A DNA stretch of 64,000 nucleotides from Myxococcus virescens. Its GTDB lineage: Bacteria > Myxococcota > Myxococcia > Myxococcales > Myxococcaceae. A program made the translations under genes and the position numbers. Of the stretch, positions 24,371-34,899 are shown piece after piece. The stretch is taken from the NCBI RefSeq assembly GCF_900101905.1, contig NZ_FNAJ01000024.1:1-64000 (forward strand), read 5' to 3'. Within the stretch, counting starts at the first letter, position 1; each line of letters opens with the position of its first letter. The notes beneath the pieces were generated by a model that made no database searches, was not told the DNA's origin, and worked only from the letters and a program-made list of their open reading frames with translations.

Positions 24371-24622
24371 ACTGGGAAAGCAGCCAACCTTCACCGTCCC
24401 GTGAGTTAGAAGTCGGCCATGCGCGCGCCCCTGTTGCCCTTCCTTGCCGACGACCAGAACCACCGCATCCGCAAATACCGGGACGGTGAAGGCGTGTCCC
24501 TGGCTGTCGCGCTGCCGGGCGCGCCGCCCATCAGCACCCACCGGGGTGAGGCCCCGGGCCGGCGCAGCTCCTGGCTCGCCCTGGCCCGAGCCACCGTGAG
24601 CGTGCCCTGAGCAGTTCGACTT
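24371..24622. other. Intergenic stretch with NHL-like fragment
   Basis: No full gene. On the plus strand, an ATG at 24419 opens a 63-residue frame that includes LADDQNHRIRKYRDGEGVS, which looks like one NHL-repeat strand (NHRIRK signature) with no partners. It may be a remnant of a decayed propeller gene or a coincidence. Confidence 0.25.
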
Positions 24623-24654
24623 CGCCCTGGGCCCAGGGGGGCGTGCCCAGGGCG
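24623..24654. terminator. GC-rich stem-loop
   Basis: CGCCCTGGGC and its complement GCCCAGGGCG form a perfect 10-bp stem with a 12-base loop, 36 bases before the next start codon. It lacks a T tract. It could end the barrel transcript or form a 5' leader structure of the lipoprotein. Confidence 0.5.
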
Positions 24655-24689
24655 TGCCGATGCACCTCCCTCCGCCCTCGGAGCACACC

Positions 24690-25814
24690 ATGGTCCGCAC
24701 CGAACGCGTCGCTCGTCGTGTCTTCTCCAGGCTGAACCTGGCCCTGCTGCTCACAGGTGCCCTCGCGGGCTGCGGGGGCCCCATGGAGCCGGCCCCGTCC
24801 GCGCCCGAACCCGAGGGCACCCAGGCCCAGGCGCTGACGTATCCCAGCGGCAGCAGCCAGACGGTGGTGTCCCGCCGTGTCGTCTACAGGAACGGCTCGG
24901 GGGCCTATCAAGCGGCAGCGGGGTTCGAGCACTTCCGCGCGGCGGGCGCTCTTGACATCGCGCTCCACAACATCCGCATCGCGGAGGTGGACGCGCCTGC
25001 CGTGCGCGAGGCCCTGGTCCTCATGTCCGCGGGCCAGAAGATTTCGAGCAGTGGCCACTCCAGCGGCGTCACCGGGCAGGCCTCCAACTGGGATGCGTCC
25101 TGTGACAGCGTCTCCTGTCCCAACGTGAACCTGGACGGCCGTTCGCTGGCCATGAAGCTGCGCGCCCTGGGTTTGTTTCCCAGCGGCAAGACGTACCTGT
25201 CCGTCGTCAACGACGCCAACTTCGACCACCTGTTCGACAGCGACACGAAGCAGCGCATCGTGAATGGCTTCTCGAACTGGCTCCAGGCGCAGGTCCGTCC
25301 GGAGACGCGCGCCATCTACCTGGCGGGCAGCTCTCGCGGTGGATGCTTGATGATGCGCGTGGCGCAAGCGCTCCGCGCGAACACGGCGCTCGACGGCATC
25401 GACCTCTACGTGTCGTCATTCGACGGCGTGTGCCGCAACAGCCAGGGGGAGCTGGGGACCTTCGACAGCAAGATCAACAACCCCGTGCGACCCTGGGGCA
25501 CCTTCTATGGCGCGTGGGCCACGAACCTGACGGCCCAGTTCCCCCGCCGCGACCGGCTCCACATCTTCCACGTGGTGGGAGGCCAGGAGGTCGCTCCCGC
25601 CACGGGCATCCGCGCCTTCTCCGGCTACGCGGGCAGCACCCCGCCTTCGACGGGCACGAACCTCGACTGGGGTTGGTACAAGCAGACCTGGGTGAAGTGG
25701 CAGCACAAGGAGATTGGCAATCCCTACACGGACCCCAGCGCGTCGGACCAGCCACAGGCGGTGGCGGAGACAATCGACGCGCACCTGACGTGGCTCGACG
25801 CGCGCCTGCCCTGA
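24690..25814 (+). CDS. Lipoprotein with alpha/beta-hydrolase-like fold
   Basis: 374 residues from ATG 24690 (GGAG upstream), a more probable start than the in-frame ATG at 24660. The signal ends LLTGALAGCGG with a lipobox Cys. The mature protein has a nucleophile-like elbow RAIYLAGSSRGGCLMMRVAQ (GSSRG), followed by LHIFHVVGGQEVAPATGIRA and a C-terminal His region AVAETIDAHLTWLDARLP. Length and motifs suggest an esterase or related hydrolase; the family is not recognised. The 3' end converges with pldA, and its hairpin lies inside that gene's coding end. Confidence 0.6.
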   Translation: MVRTERVARRVFSRLNLALLLTGALAGCGGPMEPAPSAPEPEGTQAQALTYPSGSSQTVVSRRVVYRNGSGAYQAAAGFEHFRAAGALDIALHNIRIAEVDAPAVREALVLMSAGQKISSSGHSSGVTGQASNWDASCDSVSCPNVNLDGRSLAMKLRALGLFPSGKTYLSVVNDANFDHLFDSDTKQRIVNGFSNWLQAQVRPETRAIYLAGSSRGGCLMMRVAQALRANTALDGIDLYVSSFDGVCRNSQGELGTFDSKINNPVRPWGTFYGAWATNLTAQFPRRDRLHIFHVVGGQEVAPATGIRAFSGYAGSTPPSTGTNLDWGWYKQTWVKWQHKEIGNPYTDPSASDQPQAVAETIDAHLTWLDARLP

Positions 25815-25820
25815 AGCGGC

Positions 25821-26879
25821 TCAAGGAAATCCGGGCGGCCGACCTTCCTCGGCCGCCCGCAGTCGCGCGCCGGGGTTGAGTTCAAAGGCGAGCCCGAACT
25901 GCCACAGCGCCACGGGCTCCAGGAACAGGATGTTGTAGTAGTCCTGTCCCTTCACGTACCGCGCGAAGACGCCGAAGCCCGCGCCCCACCGGGGGTAGAC
26001 GCCGAACTCAGCCTTCCACGTGGCCCGCTGCGAGGGCGTCTCCCCGAAGGGCTGCGACACGGACACTTCCAACGGGAAGCGGTGGTTGCTCCACGTGCGC
26101 TGGCCCATGACGCCGGCCGCCCAGTGTCCGTCACCGTAGACGACCCGCTGGGCGCGGGTGATGCGGCCAGGGCCCACGGAGGTGTTCAGCTCGAAGGCGG
26201 CGAACCCGCCCACCAACCACGCGTTGCGCAGGTCCGGCTCCACGTCGAAAGCCAGCCGGCTGTGGAACGCCATGCGGAAGAGGTTCGTCGTGAAGCTGCC
26301 GGACACCTCGTTCAGCGGCAGCTGTCCTTCCGACGGCGTGCACCCGGATTCGCCGCGCGTCTGGTTGCTGTAGAAGCACCCGGACTCCCCATTCGAGTAG
26401 TGCGCCACGATGACGTTGAGCGCGAGCGCCAGTCCCCGCACCGCCGCGCCCTCTGCCCGAGGCTTCGCCAGCGGTCGCAGGTGCGCCACCTGGAACGTCG
26501 CCTTCGCGATGAAGGACGGCGGGATGGCGGGGTCGCTCGCCGTGTCCACGATGCGCAACTGCACCGCCGGGGTGATGATGAGCGACAGGAAATACTCACC
26601 GCCGGGCCGCGTGAAGTCTCCGTGATGGAGCTGTGGCAGAAAGAGGTTGGGCGCCACCTGCGCCTCGAAGATGAGCTTCTCCGGGGAGTCCGGCGCCCCA
26701 TGACGGCGGATGCGGTTGGGGGAGTCGAGGATGTAGCTGCGGTCGAGGAAGAGAGGGACCGGCGCGTCGTATTCCACGTGCCACCCGTCCGCGCGGACGA
26801 CGCCCGCCAGCAGGACACACGCCCCCCACAGCAGGGCGGCCCACCACCGCTGGACTCCGCCCCCTGCCCTCCACGCCAT
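25821..26879 (-). CDS. pldA: Outer membrane phospholipase A (OMPLA-like)
   Basis: 352 residues from ATG 26879, with signal peptide (WWAALLWGACVLLAGVVRADG). The catalytic dyad motif H-x-S-N-G is present as VIVAHYSNGESGCFYSNQ, corresponding to His142-Ser144 of the E. coli enzyme. An Asn that could complete the triad follows in FTTNLFRMAFHSRL, although the classical W-N-R-L-Y is replaced. Amphipathic strands run on to LEPVALWQFGLAFELNP. The protein would hydrolyse acyl chains from phospholipids in the outer membrane, usually on Ca2+-dependent dimerisation. The insertion with two extra Cys pairs near the active site (GCFYSN...GESGC) is unusual. Confidence 0.75.
   Translation of the reverse strand: MAWRAGGGVQRWWAALLWGACVLLAGVVRADGWHVEYDAPVPLFLDRSYILDSPNRIRRHGAPDSPEKLIFEAQVAPNLFLPQLHHGDFTRPGGEYFLSLIITPAVQLRIVDTASDPAIPPSFIAKATFQVAHLRPLAKPRAEGAAVRGLALALNVIVAHYSNGESGCFYSNQTRGESGCTPSEGQLPLNEVSGSFTTNLFRMAFHSRLAFDVEPDLRNAWLVGGFAAFELNTSVGPGRITRAQRVVYGDGHWAAGVMGQRTWSNHRFPLEVSVSQPFGETPSQRATWKAEFGVYPRWGAGFGVFARYVKGQDYYNILFLEPVALWQFGLAFELNPGARLRAAEEGRPPGFP
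25832..25859. terminator. Terminator hairpin embedded in the 3' end of pldA
   Basis: GGGCGGCCGA and its perfect complement TCGGCCGCCC, with a 6-base loop and one further C-G pair at the base. It lies 18 bases after the stop of the upstream plus-strand gene but inside the last codons of the minus-strand phospholipase gene. Confidence 0.7.
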
Positions 26880-27059
26880 GGACGCCCCATGAATCACGGG
26901 GCCGGACCTCAGGCCTGTGGCCAGCGGGTTGTCACCTGCCTCCGTGGACCACACGCGCGCTCGGGGGCATTCACCTGCGTCAGCGTCAGGCGAGCACACA
27001 CTTCCCGGTCCGGCGGTCTCACGGACACTGCACACCCGCGGACAGCCGGACGCGTGAAG

Positions 27060-28727
27060 TCAGGGCGCGCTGGGGATGCGCCAGCCGTCCGCGCGCAGCG
27101 CCTTGCGCAGCCGTGGCGTGTCCTTCACGGGGTCCCAGGCACCACAGGCCCAGGGCAGCACCTCGTCCACGATGGCGCGATGGACCTCGCGTGCCGACAC
27201 AGGCGGGCTGAGCGGCTCCGGAGACTCCTCGCTGGCGCCCAGCGCGAAGGTGATGACCGACCGGCGGCTCAGCGCCCGGCACGCGGCATGGACGCACGCG
27301 CCCAGGGGGTCCTCTTCAGTCCGGCGCGAGGCGACGGGCGCGGACGGCCGAGGGACACACCCGCAGGCGTAGTTCACCGCCCAGGCGGCGGAGAAGGCAT
27401 CCGGCGCGCAGAACTGGCTGGGGGTGAAATTTCCCACCTCGGCCACCTGCGCCGCGTGCTCCTCCGAGGGCTCGCAGAGCCAGCGGTCCATGGCCATGAC
27501 CGCGCGGCGCGACCAGTCGTTGTTCGGGTCCTGGGACTCCCACAGCCACAGCACACGCCTCGCGGCGGCGAGCGCCACGCGCACCTCCACCTCCGTACCG
27601 AAGGCGGCCAGGGACTCGAGCCACGGGCGCAGCGCCAGGGACGGCTCCTCGGTGCGCTCGGCGGGCCACGCCACATCCGTCAAGAGCGCGGCGCAGAGCG
27701 GCTCCTGGAAACGGTCCGTCCTCAAGGGCGGCGCTTGCTGTCGCAGCACCGCGCGCGTGATGTCGTCCATGACGGCGTCCACATAGGGTGCCAGGACCTC
27801 GACGGACCGGAGCGCGTCGAGCGGCGCCAGCGCCTCCGCGCCCCGGACGCCCAGCCGGGCGATGAACAAGAGGGCTCGCTTCCCATCTTCGAGCCGTCGG
27901 GTCTCACCGAGCGGGCCCCGCCAGGAAGGCGGAGGCGGCCCGTCTTCTTGCCGACGCGACCTCGCGCTACTCGCCACTTCGAGCAGTCTTGTAATCGCTC
28001 GGGCCGGCGCCAGCAGCGACAGCACGCGCAGGGCCTCGTTCCGATTCTCATCGTCCACGATGGCCTGCTCTTCAAGCGCGGTGAGGACCTCTTCATCGCG
28101 CGGAAAGCGAGCGAGGACATGGAGCCCCTCCCGGCGCACCGCGCGGTGGGCATCTCCGAGCAGCGATAGCGCGGCGACGCGAACCTCCTCCGGCAACGGG
28201 TCCTGCATCGCCGCCAGCACCTGCGCCGCGTGCTGCCGCGTCGGCGCGTCACCCCGCTCCTTGAGACACGGCAGGACGGCGCGCAGGGCCATGGGGGTGG
28301 CGCGTGGGCGCATGCGCGTCAGCACCGCCAACGCCATTCGCCGGACCCGCGCCACGGGCTGGCGGAGCACGTCGAGGAGCGCCGGAATCGCACAGGTGGG
28401 GAGCGGGTCGATGGTGCCCAGCGCCGCGACGCACTGCCCGAGCATGTTGCGCGTGGCCTGCCAGGAAGCCTCCTGGTCCGCCCGCGCCAGGGCCTCGATG
28501 AGCGCGGGCACCGCCGCGAGCCCCGCCTGGCACACGCGGTCATGTGCATCCCTGCCGTCGAACCAGCGGATGCGGTCTCCGGCGAGCGCGGCAATCCACT
28601 CGCGCACCGTCTTTCCTTCCACCTGGTAGCCGGAACGCACCAGCGCGGCATCCAGCCGCCGCAACGAGGCGAGGTCATCCGGCCGCGCCTTGCGCCACAA
28701 CGCATCAAGGTCTTCATGTTCGGCCAT
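27060..28727 (-). CDS. HEAT-repeat protein of unknown role
   Basis: 555 residues from ATG 28727. From about residue 70 it consists of HEAT-type helical pairs: AGLAAVPALIEALARADQEA, TCAIPALLDVLRQPVARVRR, MALRAVLPCLKERGDAPTRQ and LPEEVRVAALSLLGDAHRAV. A second part (residues 270-540) has a different, acidic and Trp-rich character (ARRVLWLWESQDPNNDWSRR; PDAFSAAWAVNYACGCVP). No signal peptide. HEAT proteins are protein-interaction scaffolds; the partner is unknown. Divergent from the P1 peptidase gene. Confidence 0.65.
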   Translation of the reverse strand: MAEHEDLDALWRKARPDDLASLRRLDAALVRSGYQVEGKTVREWIAALAGDRIRWFDGRDAHDRVCQAGLAAVPALIEALARADQEASWQATRNMLGQCVAALGTIDPLPTCAIPALLDVLRQPVARVRRMALAVLTRMRPRATPMALRAVLPCLKERGDAPTRQHAAQVLAAMQDPLPEEVRVAALSLLGDAHRAVRREGLHVLARFPRDEEVLTALEEQAIVDDENRNEALRVLSLLAPARAITRLLEVASSARSRRQEDGPPPPSWRGPLGETRRLEDGKRALLFIARLGVRGAEALAPLDALRSVEVLAPYVDAVMDDITRAVLRQQAPPLRTDRFQEPLCAALLTDVAWPAERTEEPSLALRPWLESLAAFGTEVEVRVALAAARRVLWLWESQDPNNDWSRRAVMAMDRWLCEPSEEHAAQVAEVGNFTPSQFCAPDAFSAAWAVNYACGCVPRPSAPVASRRTEEDPLGACVHAACRALSRRSVITFALGASEESPEPLSPPVSAREVHRAIVDEVLPWACGAWDPVKDTPRLRKALRADGWRIPSAP

Positions 28728-28851
28728 GTGCAGCCCGACAGCCTCCCGACGGTGAGGGGACTCAGGGAGATACTGGCAGGGAGACAGCGGACATGGCCAG
28801 ACGGGACCACCCGTTGGGGGCCCGAAGCGGATCGCGATATGAAGACACGCC

Positions 28852-30117
28852 ATGAACCCGTTCCGTCTCCCTTTGCGCCTGGGCGTCGTGTCCTGTCTGT
28901 TGCTGTGCTCCTTTCCAGCGGAAGCACAGTCAACCCAGGCGAGGCCCCGCGCCCGCGACCTGGGCATCACCTTCGGCGGCCAATCCGGCCCGAACAACGC
29001 CATCACCGACGTGTCCGGCGTGGAGGTGGGCCACACGACGCTGATTTCGGGTGACACCCGTGGCCCGCGCGGCAAGGGCGCGGTGCGCACCGGCGTCACC
29101 GCCGTGCTGCCTCGCGGCAAGAACGGCGTGTCCGAGGACGTCTTCGCCGCCATCTACGCCCTCAACGGCAATGGCGAGATGACAGGCTCCCACTGGCTCA
29201 CCGAGTCCGGCCAGCTCGCTGGCCCCGTCATGCTCACCAACACCAATGACGTGGGCACCGTGCGCGACTCCGTCATCGCCTGGGCGATGAAGCGAGGGCT
29301 GGAGTGGGAGCTGGGGCTGCCCATCGTCGCGGAGACGTGGGATGGCCTGCTGAATGACATCTACGGCTTTCACGTGAAGGCCACGCACGCCCACCGCGCG
29401 CTCGACAGCGCCAGGAGCGGTCCCGTCGCGGAGGGCTCGGTGGGCGGCGGCACGGGGATGGTGTGTCACAGCTTCAAGGCCGGCATCGGCACGGCGTCTC
29501 GCAAGCTGCCCGAATCGGAGGGGGGCTACACCGTGGGCGTGCTATTGCAGTGCAACTACGGCGCGCGCCACCTCTTCACCGTGGAGGGCGTGCCGGTGGG
29601 CGAGGAGATCAACGACCTGCGCCCCTGCTACACCGGGCCCAAGAAGCCGAGCCCCGGCATGTTCAAGGACGTGCCGCCCTGCTCGGCGTCGCGCGGCGAC
29701 ACCCAGCCTCGAACGCCCGAGGGCGCCGGCTCCATCATCGTGGTGGTGGCGACAGACGCACCGCTGCTGCCGCATCAACTGGAGCGACTGGCGAAGCGCG
29801 TGCCGCTGGGCATCGGGAAGATGGGTGGCCTGGGAGGCAACTCCTCCGGCGACATCTTCGTGGCCTTCTCCACGCAGCGCCTGAAGCCGCCCGCGGGCAC
29901 GGCCGTGGCCAGCGTGTCGACGCTCGACAACGAGCGGATGACGCCGCTCTTCGAGGCCACCATCCAGGCCACGCAGGAGGCCATCCTCAACTCGATGCTG
30001 GCCTCCGACACGATGACGGGTGCGGAGGGCAGTCGCGTCTTCGGACTGCCCCAGGAACGGCTCATCCAGGTGATGAAGAAGCATGGCCGGCTGACAACAG
30101 CCGCGCCCGCGCCGTGA
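28852..30117 (+). CDS. P1-family (DmpA-like) aminopeptidase, exported
   Basis: 421 residues with signal peptide (VVSCLLLCSFPAEA). N-terminal block DLGITFGGQSGPNNAITDVS and VEVGHTTLISGD match the start of P1 peptidases. GSVGGGTGMVCHSFKAGIGTASR is the substrate and oxyanion block, and GGLGGNSSGDIFVAFSTQRL contains the segment around the autoproteolytic Ser that becomes the new N-terminus of the beta subunit. Such enzymes are self-cleaving aminopeptidases or D-esterases acting on peptides with L- or D-residues. Being exported, it may digest wall or prey peptides in the periplasm or outside. Confidence 0.8.
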   Translation: MNPFRLPLRLGVVSCLLLCSFPAEAQSTQARPRARDLGITFGGQSGPNNAITDVSGVEVGHTTLISGDTRGPRGKGAVRTGVTAVLPRGKNGVSEDVFAAIYALNGNGEMTGSHWLTESGQLAGPVMLTNTNDVGTVRDSVIAWAMKRGLEWELGLPIVAETWDGLLNDIYGFHVKATHAHRALDSARSGPVAEGSVGGGTGMVCHSFKAGIGTASRKLPESEGGYTVGVLLQCNYGARHLFTVEGVPVGEEINDLRPCYTGPKKPSPGMFKDVPPCSASRGDTQPRTPEGAGSIIVVVATDAPLLPHQLERLAKRVPLGIGKMGGLGGNSSGDIFVAFSTQRLKPPAGTAVASVSTLDNERMTPLFEATIQATQEAILNSMLASDTMTGAEGSRVFGLPQERLIQVMKKHGRLTTAAPAP

Positions 30118-30130
30118 CGCCGCGCGCGCC

Positions 30131-31951
30131 TCAGTCCGCGCGCTGAGGCGTGGGCGCGGCGGCCCCACGCTGCCGCGCCTGGACCCACGCCTGCACCCGC
30201 GCCTCGAGGATGTCCAGCGGCAGGGCGCCGTCGAGCAGTACGACGTCGTGGAACTCGCGCACGTCGAAGCCCGAGCCCAGGGCCTGCTCCGCGCGTGTGC
30301 GCAGCTCGCGAATCTTGAGCTGCCCTACCTTGTACGCCAGCGCCTGCCCCGGCCAGGCGATGTAGCGGTCAATCTCGTTGGTGGTGTCCAGCTCCTGGCG
30401 CGGCGAGTTCTCCATGAAGAAGTCGAGCGCCTGCTGCCGCGTCCACTTCTTCACGTGCATGCCGGTGTCGACGACGAGCCGCACCGCGCGCCACATGTCG
30501 TAGGCCAGCTGGCCGAACTTGTCGTACGGGCTGGTGTACAGGCCCAGCTCGTCGCCCAGCGTCTCACAATAGAGCGCCCAGCCTTCGCCATAGGCCACGT
30601 AGTAGCCGTAGCGGCGGAACTCGGGCAGGCCGGGTTGCTCGGCGGCCAGGGCCGTCTGCAGGTGGTGACCGGGCACGGCTTCGTGCAGCGTGAGCGGCAC
30701 CATCTCCCACAGGGGGCGAGTCTCTGGCCGGTACAGGTTCACCAGGTACGTTCCCGGCCGTGAGCCATCCGACGCCCCTGGGTAATAGAAGCCGGTGGTC
30801 GCGTCCGGAGCCATGGCCTCCGGCGTCGGCTCCACGCCATAGGGCTGCCGGGGCAGCGTCTTGAACAAGCGCACCAGCGACGGGTCGATGCGCTTGGACA
30901 AAGCCCGGTAGCGCATCAGCAGCTCCTCCCCGTCCCGCGCGTAGAAGCGCGCATCCGTCCGCAGGAAGCGGAAGAACTCCGCCAGCGTGCCCTTGAAGCC
31001 CGTCTGGGCCTTCACCGCCTCCATCTCCGCGCGCAGGCGCTGGACCTCGGCCAGGCCGAGCGCGTGAATCTCCTCCGCGCCCAGGCCGGTGGTGGTGAAC
31101 TTGCGCGCGAGGAAGGCGTACAGCTCCGCGCCGTCGGGCAACTGCCAGATGCCCACCGCCTCCGTGCCCTTCGGGACGTACTCCTCGGTGAGGAACTGGT
31201 GGAAGCGCTTCAGCGCGGGGAGCACGCCCTGCGAAATCGCCGCGCGGCCCGCCGCGGACAGGCGTTGCTGCTCCGCGGAGGCAATGCCCTTGGGGAAGCG
31301 GCGGAACGGCGCGAAGAAGCCGCTGTCCGACGGGTCCGCCACGAGCTGCTTCGCCACCTGCGGCGGAATCCGCTGGAGGACGACCTGGGGGTGGATGCGC
31401 TTCTCACGCAGTCCCTCGCGCAGCAGGGCCAGCACCTGGTCCACGTAGGCGCCGAAGCCCTGGAGCCGGGCCACCCAGTCCTCGTAGTCCTTCACCGTCT
31501 CGAAGCGCAGGTTGTCCGCGAGCTGGTAGGCCGTCTGCACACCCGGCGGCTGTTTGATGCCCTCCGGGATGCCGCCCATGTGATTCACCGGCATCAGGTA
31601 CGTCTTGAAGCGGTGTTCCTCCACCCACGTCTCGTAGTCGCGGCGGAACAGGTCGTAGTTGAGCTGGTCCGCGGCGGAGAGCGCCTTGCGGTCCACCGTC
31701 TTCAGCTTCGCGAGCACCTGGAGGTTGTGCTGGTGGTCCGCCTCGATGGCCTCGAGGCTCAGGTCATCCCAGCGGCCATTCCAGCGCCGGTCGCCCTGCA
31801 CCGACGCGTACGTCGGGCTGTGCTCCAACTGGTACTGCCACTCCTGTTGGATGAGCGCGTGCAGCGTGGCGGCGGCCTGGGGCCGGGCGTCGGCGGATTC
31901 GGGAAGCATCGTGAGGAACCCCACTGCGAAGAGAAGGACTGCGCGCGTCAC
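30131..31951 (-). CDS. DUF885-family zinc metallopeptidase, exported
   Basis: 606 residues from GTG 31951, with signal peptide ([21 protein letters not shown]). The family motif is in [20 protein letters not shown] (HExxPGHH), with downstream [18 protein letters not shown] providing the third ligand, and [24 protein letters not shown] typical of the DUF885 C-terminal part. The GTG overlaps the TGA of the upstream SNF2 helicase gene (31948-31951 reads GTGA on the coding strand), so it is translated after the helicase by coupling. The pairing of a secreted peptidase with a helicase has no obvious functional sense. Confidence 0.8.
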   Translation of the reverse strand: MTRAVLLFAVGFLTMLPESADARPQAAATLHALIQQEWQYQLEHSPTYASVQGDRRWNGRWDDLSLEAIEADHQHNLQVLAKLKTVDRKALSAADQLNYDLFRRDYETWVEEHRFKTYLMPVNHMGGIPEGIKQPPGVQTAYQLADNLRFETVKDYEDWVARLQGFGAYVDQVLALLREGLREKRIHPQVVLQRIPPQVAKQLVADPSDSGFFAPFRRFPKGIASAEQQRLSAAGRAAISQGVLPALKRFHQFLTEEYVPKGTEAVGIWQLPDGAELYAFLARKFTTTGLGAEEIHALGLAEVQRLRAEMEAVKAQTGFKGTLAEFFRFLRTDARFYARDGEELLMRYRALSKRIDPSLVRLFKTLPRQPYGVEPTPEAMAPDATTGFYYPGASDGSRPGTYLVNLYRPETRPLWEMVPLTLHEAVPGHHLQTALAAEQPGLPEFRRYGYYVAYGEGWALYCETLGDELGLYTSPYDKFGQLAYDMWRAVRLVVDTGMHVKKWTRQQALDFFMENSPRQELDTTNEIDRYIAWPGQALAYKVGQLKIRELRTRAEQALGSGFDVREFHDVVLLDGALPLDILEARVQAWVQARQRGAAAPTPQRAD

Positions 31952-34899
31952 GAGAAGAGTTCGAGCAGGTCTTCCCGGGTGATGGCCGTCGCGGCGGCGG
32001 CTTCGCTCAAGGCCGCCTCGAAGATGGCCCGCTTCTTCTCCTGGAGCCCCAGGATGCGCTCCTCCACGGTGCCCTGGGACACGAGCCGGTACACCATCAC
32101 CGTGCGCTCCTGACCGATGCGGTGGGCGCGGTCCGCGGCCTGCGCCTCCGCCGCCGGGTTCCACCACGGGTCCACCAGGAAGACGTGGTCCGCCGCCGTG
32201 AGGTTGAGGCCCGTGCCGCCCGCCTTGAGGGACATGAGCAGCACCGGCTCGCCCTCCTGGGACTGGAAGCGCTCGGTGACTTCGCCGCGGTTGGCCGTGG
32301 TGCCGTCCAGCCGGCCGAAGCCGATGCCCGCCGCCTTCAGGCGCGGCTCGATGAGGTCCAGCAGCGACGTCCACTGCGAGAAGACGAGCGCCTTGTGGCC
32401 TTCCGAGACGGCCGTCTCCAGCGCGTCCACCAGCGTCTCCACCTTGGATGACGTGTTCGCCCGCTGGCCCGGAACGAGCGCGGGGTGACACGCGGCCTGA
32501 CGCAGCCGCAGCAGGGCCTCCAGCGCCTTGAGCACGCTGCCGCCCTCGTTCAGCAGCGCCACCACTTCCTTGCGCGTGGCCGCCATCACCGCGTCGTAGA
32601 CGGAGCGCTCACGCTCATCCATCTGCACGTGCATGACGGACTCGATGCGCGGCGGCAGCTCGGGCGCGACGTCCCGCTTCAGACGCCGGAGCACGAAGGG
32701 GCGGATGCGGCGCCGCAGCCCCTCGGCCGCGTCCTGCCGGCCCTCGGAGATGGGCCGCGAAATCTTCTCCTCGAAGTGCTTGCGCCCCCCGAGCAGGCCC
32801 GGGTTGGTGAAGTGCATGAGGCTCCACAGCTCCTCCAGCCGGTTCTCCAACGGCGTGCCGCTGAGCGCGAGCCGGAAGTTCGCCTTGAGCCCGAAGGCCG
32901 CGCGCGCCACCTGGCTGTCCGGATTCTTGATGGCCTGCGCCTCGTCCAGCACCAGCGAGTCCCACGTCTTCGCGCCGAGCACCGCCGCGTCCAGGCGCAT
33001 GATGGCGTAGGTGGTGAGCGTCACGTCGGCGGACGGCTCCAGCGCGCGGCCGGGCCCGTGGTACACGCACACCTTGAGCGACGGACGGAAGCGCTTCAGC
33101 TCCGCGGCCCAGTTGGGCAGCACGCTGGTGGGGCACACCACGAGCGACCCGGGCCCCAGGGCGCAAATCGTCTGGAGCGTCTTCCCCAGACCCATGTCGT
33201 CCGCCAGGATGCCGCCCAGCCCCGCGCCGCGCAGGAAGCCCAGCCAGCTGACGCCCTGGAGCTGGTACTGGCGCAGCGTGGCGTTGAGCTCCGCGGGCAG
33301 CTCGGGCGGGGGCAGCTTCTCGAAGCCGGAGATGAGCGGCGCCAGCCGGTCCAGGCCCGGCGGAGGCGGCTGCTCCAGCGTCTCGCACAGCGCGGTGAGC
33401 TCCGGCAGCGCGTGGTTGGAGACCTTCCCATCCTCCTGCCGCGCGTTGAGCAGGTCCGCCACGCGCTGACCGTGCTTGTCCAGCCAGGCCCGGGGCAGCG
33501 GCGCCCAGCCACCACCGTCCAGCGGCACCAGCCCCAGCCCCTCCGTCCACGCCCGGATGACGGCGGCGGCGTCCACGTCCTTGACCTCGCCCTTGGCTCC
33601 CTCCACCTGGAAGGAGAGCTGGAAGCGCACGTCGGGGACGCCCTGCCCCGTGACGCTGGACTCCAGGTGGAGCGACGGGCGCAGCTTGACGTCGGGGCTC
33701 ACCAGCCCCGCCGCGTCACCGGCGAGGTCGCCGCGCCAACGCCGCAGCTTGTCCGCCCAGCGCACCATCTCCGATCCCTGCACCGTCAGCCGTCGGCCGG
33801 GCACCAGGTTCAGCTCGTCGCGCAGCTGGTGGATGAGGCGCTGCTCGGCGGCCTCGTCGCGCAGCGGCACCGCGCCGCGCAGGTACACCATGCGCCCGTT
33901 GTCGATGCGCACCACCGGCGGCGCGCCGTAGACGAGCGTGGGCAGCACGGACAGGCCGGCGTCGAGCTGGTTCAGCTCCAGCAGGATGCGCGGCTTCAGC
34001 TCGCGGTCCAGGCGCGGCAGCCGCTTGCTGCGGACCTCCACCGGCAGGCGGCGGCCCAGCTCGGGCATGATCTTGGAGGTCAGGTCCCCCAGGTGGTCCG
34101 CCGAGTACGTGCGGACGATGGGCAGGTGCTGCAACCAGGGGCCGGACATGGATGTCTCGCCCAGGCGGACCAGCGTATCGCTCGCGAGCGCCACCCCGGG
34201 GCTGACCACCTCCTGGACGCGCGGGTCCTTGCTCACCGTCACCACAATCTGGCCGCTGCGGTCCTCCACCACCGCGCGTGGCAGCACCTGCTCGTCGGAC
34301 ACCGCCACCGGGCGCCCGTCGAGCAGCACGTTGCGCGCCGACTCCAGCACCTTGAGCACCGCCTCCAGCGTCTCCGGCGCCAGGGTGCCACGGGTGCGCC
34401 GCTGCTCCAGGATGCGGTCGGCCAGCAGGTCCGCGTTCTCCACCTGGAGCTTCGCGGCCTCCGCGGGTCGGGCCATCAACGACGTCAGACTGCCCTCCAG
34501 CGGCGTCTCCGTGCCGTCCACCTGGACGATGGAGCGGCGCAGCTCCAGGCCGCCGTCCGCGCGGGTGAAGTGGTAGACGACGCGGGCCCAGCGGGTGGCC
34601 GCCGTCTCCATGGGCGTGTCCTGCTTCTCCGCCTGCTGGATGGAGATGGCCGCCGCCACCACGTGCTCACAGGGGTCCACCTGGCTGGGGCAGTCGCACT
34701 CCCAGGCGTCGTCGTTCGGGTACAGGACGACCGTGAGGGCGACCGGGCGCCCCTTGGCGCGGACCCTCAGCTCCAGCTCGCCCCCTTTCTGGGACTGGAG
34801 CACCACGGCTCCGGAGCGGGCGAGGTTCACGCCGTTGGACCAGATTCCCGGCTTGGCTTCCTTCCGGACGGTTTCGAGCAGTTGGGCGGTGGCGGACAT
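31948..34899 (-). CDS. SWIM-zinc-finger SNF2-family helicase
   Basis: 983 residues from ATG 34899 (GGAAG upstream). The N-terminal SWIM-type motif is [18 protein letters not shown] (CxCx6CxH) near residue 70. The middle region (about residues 90-530) includes SNF2-associated extensions. The helicase core begins [20 protein letters not shown], then [13 protein letters not shown] (Walker A), [15 protein letters not shown] (DEAQ box), and the C-terminal RecA domain [20 protein letters not shown] and [21 protein letters not shown] typical bacterial RapA/HepA-like remodeller. Translated together with the DUF885 gene through an overlapping stop and start. Confidence 0.85.
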   Translation of the reverse strand: MSATAQLLETVRKEAKPGIWSNGVNLARSGAVVLQSQKGGELELRVRAKGRPVALTVVLYPNDDAWECDCPSQVDPCEHVVAAAISIQQAEKQDTPMETAATRWARVVYHFTRADGGLELRRSIVQVDGTETPLEGSLTSLMARPAEAAKLQVENADLLADRILEQRRTRGTLAPETLEAVLKVLESARNVLLDGRPVAVSDEQVLPRAVVEDRSGQIVVTVSKDPRVQEVVSPGVALASDTLVRLGETSMSGPWLQHLPIVRTYSADHLGDLTSKIMPELGRRLPVEVRSKRLPRLDRELKPRILLELNQLDAGLSVLPTLVYGAPPVVRIDNGRMVYLRGAVPLRDEAAEQRLIHQLRDELNLVPGRRLTVQGSEMVRWADKLRRWRGDLAGDAAGLVSPDVKLRPSLHLESSVTGQGVPDVRFQLSFQVEGAKGEVKDVDAAAVIRAWTEGLGLVPLDGGGWAPLPRAWLDKHGQRVADLLNARQEDGKVSNHALPELTALCETLEQPPPPGLDRLAPLISGFEKLPPPELPAELNATLRQYQLQGVSWLGFLRGAGLGGILADDMGLGKTLQTICALGPGSLVVCPTSVLPNWAAELKRFRPSLKVCVYHGPGRALEPSADVTLTTYAIMRLDAAVLGAKTWDSLVLDEAQAIKNPDSQVARAAFGLKANFRLALSGTPLENRLEELWSLMHFTNPGLLGGRKHFEEKISRPISEGRQDAAEGLRRRIRPFVLRRLKRDVAPELPPRIESVMHVQMDERERSVYDAVMAATRKEVVALLNEGGSVLKALEALLRLRQAACHPALVPGQRANTSSKVETLVDALETAVSEGHKALVFSQWTSLLDLIEPRLKAAGIGFGRLDGTTANRGEVTERFQSQEGEPVLLMSLKAGGTGLNLTAADHVFLVDPWWNPAAEAQAADRAHRIGQERTVMVYRLVSQGTVEERILGLQEKKRAIFEAALSEAAAATAITREDLLELFS

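Noticed and set aside
24406-24594. 62-residue minus-strand frame
   Set aside because: Composition is like random high-GC sequence with no ribosome site or neighbours on that strand.
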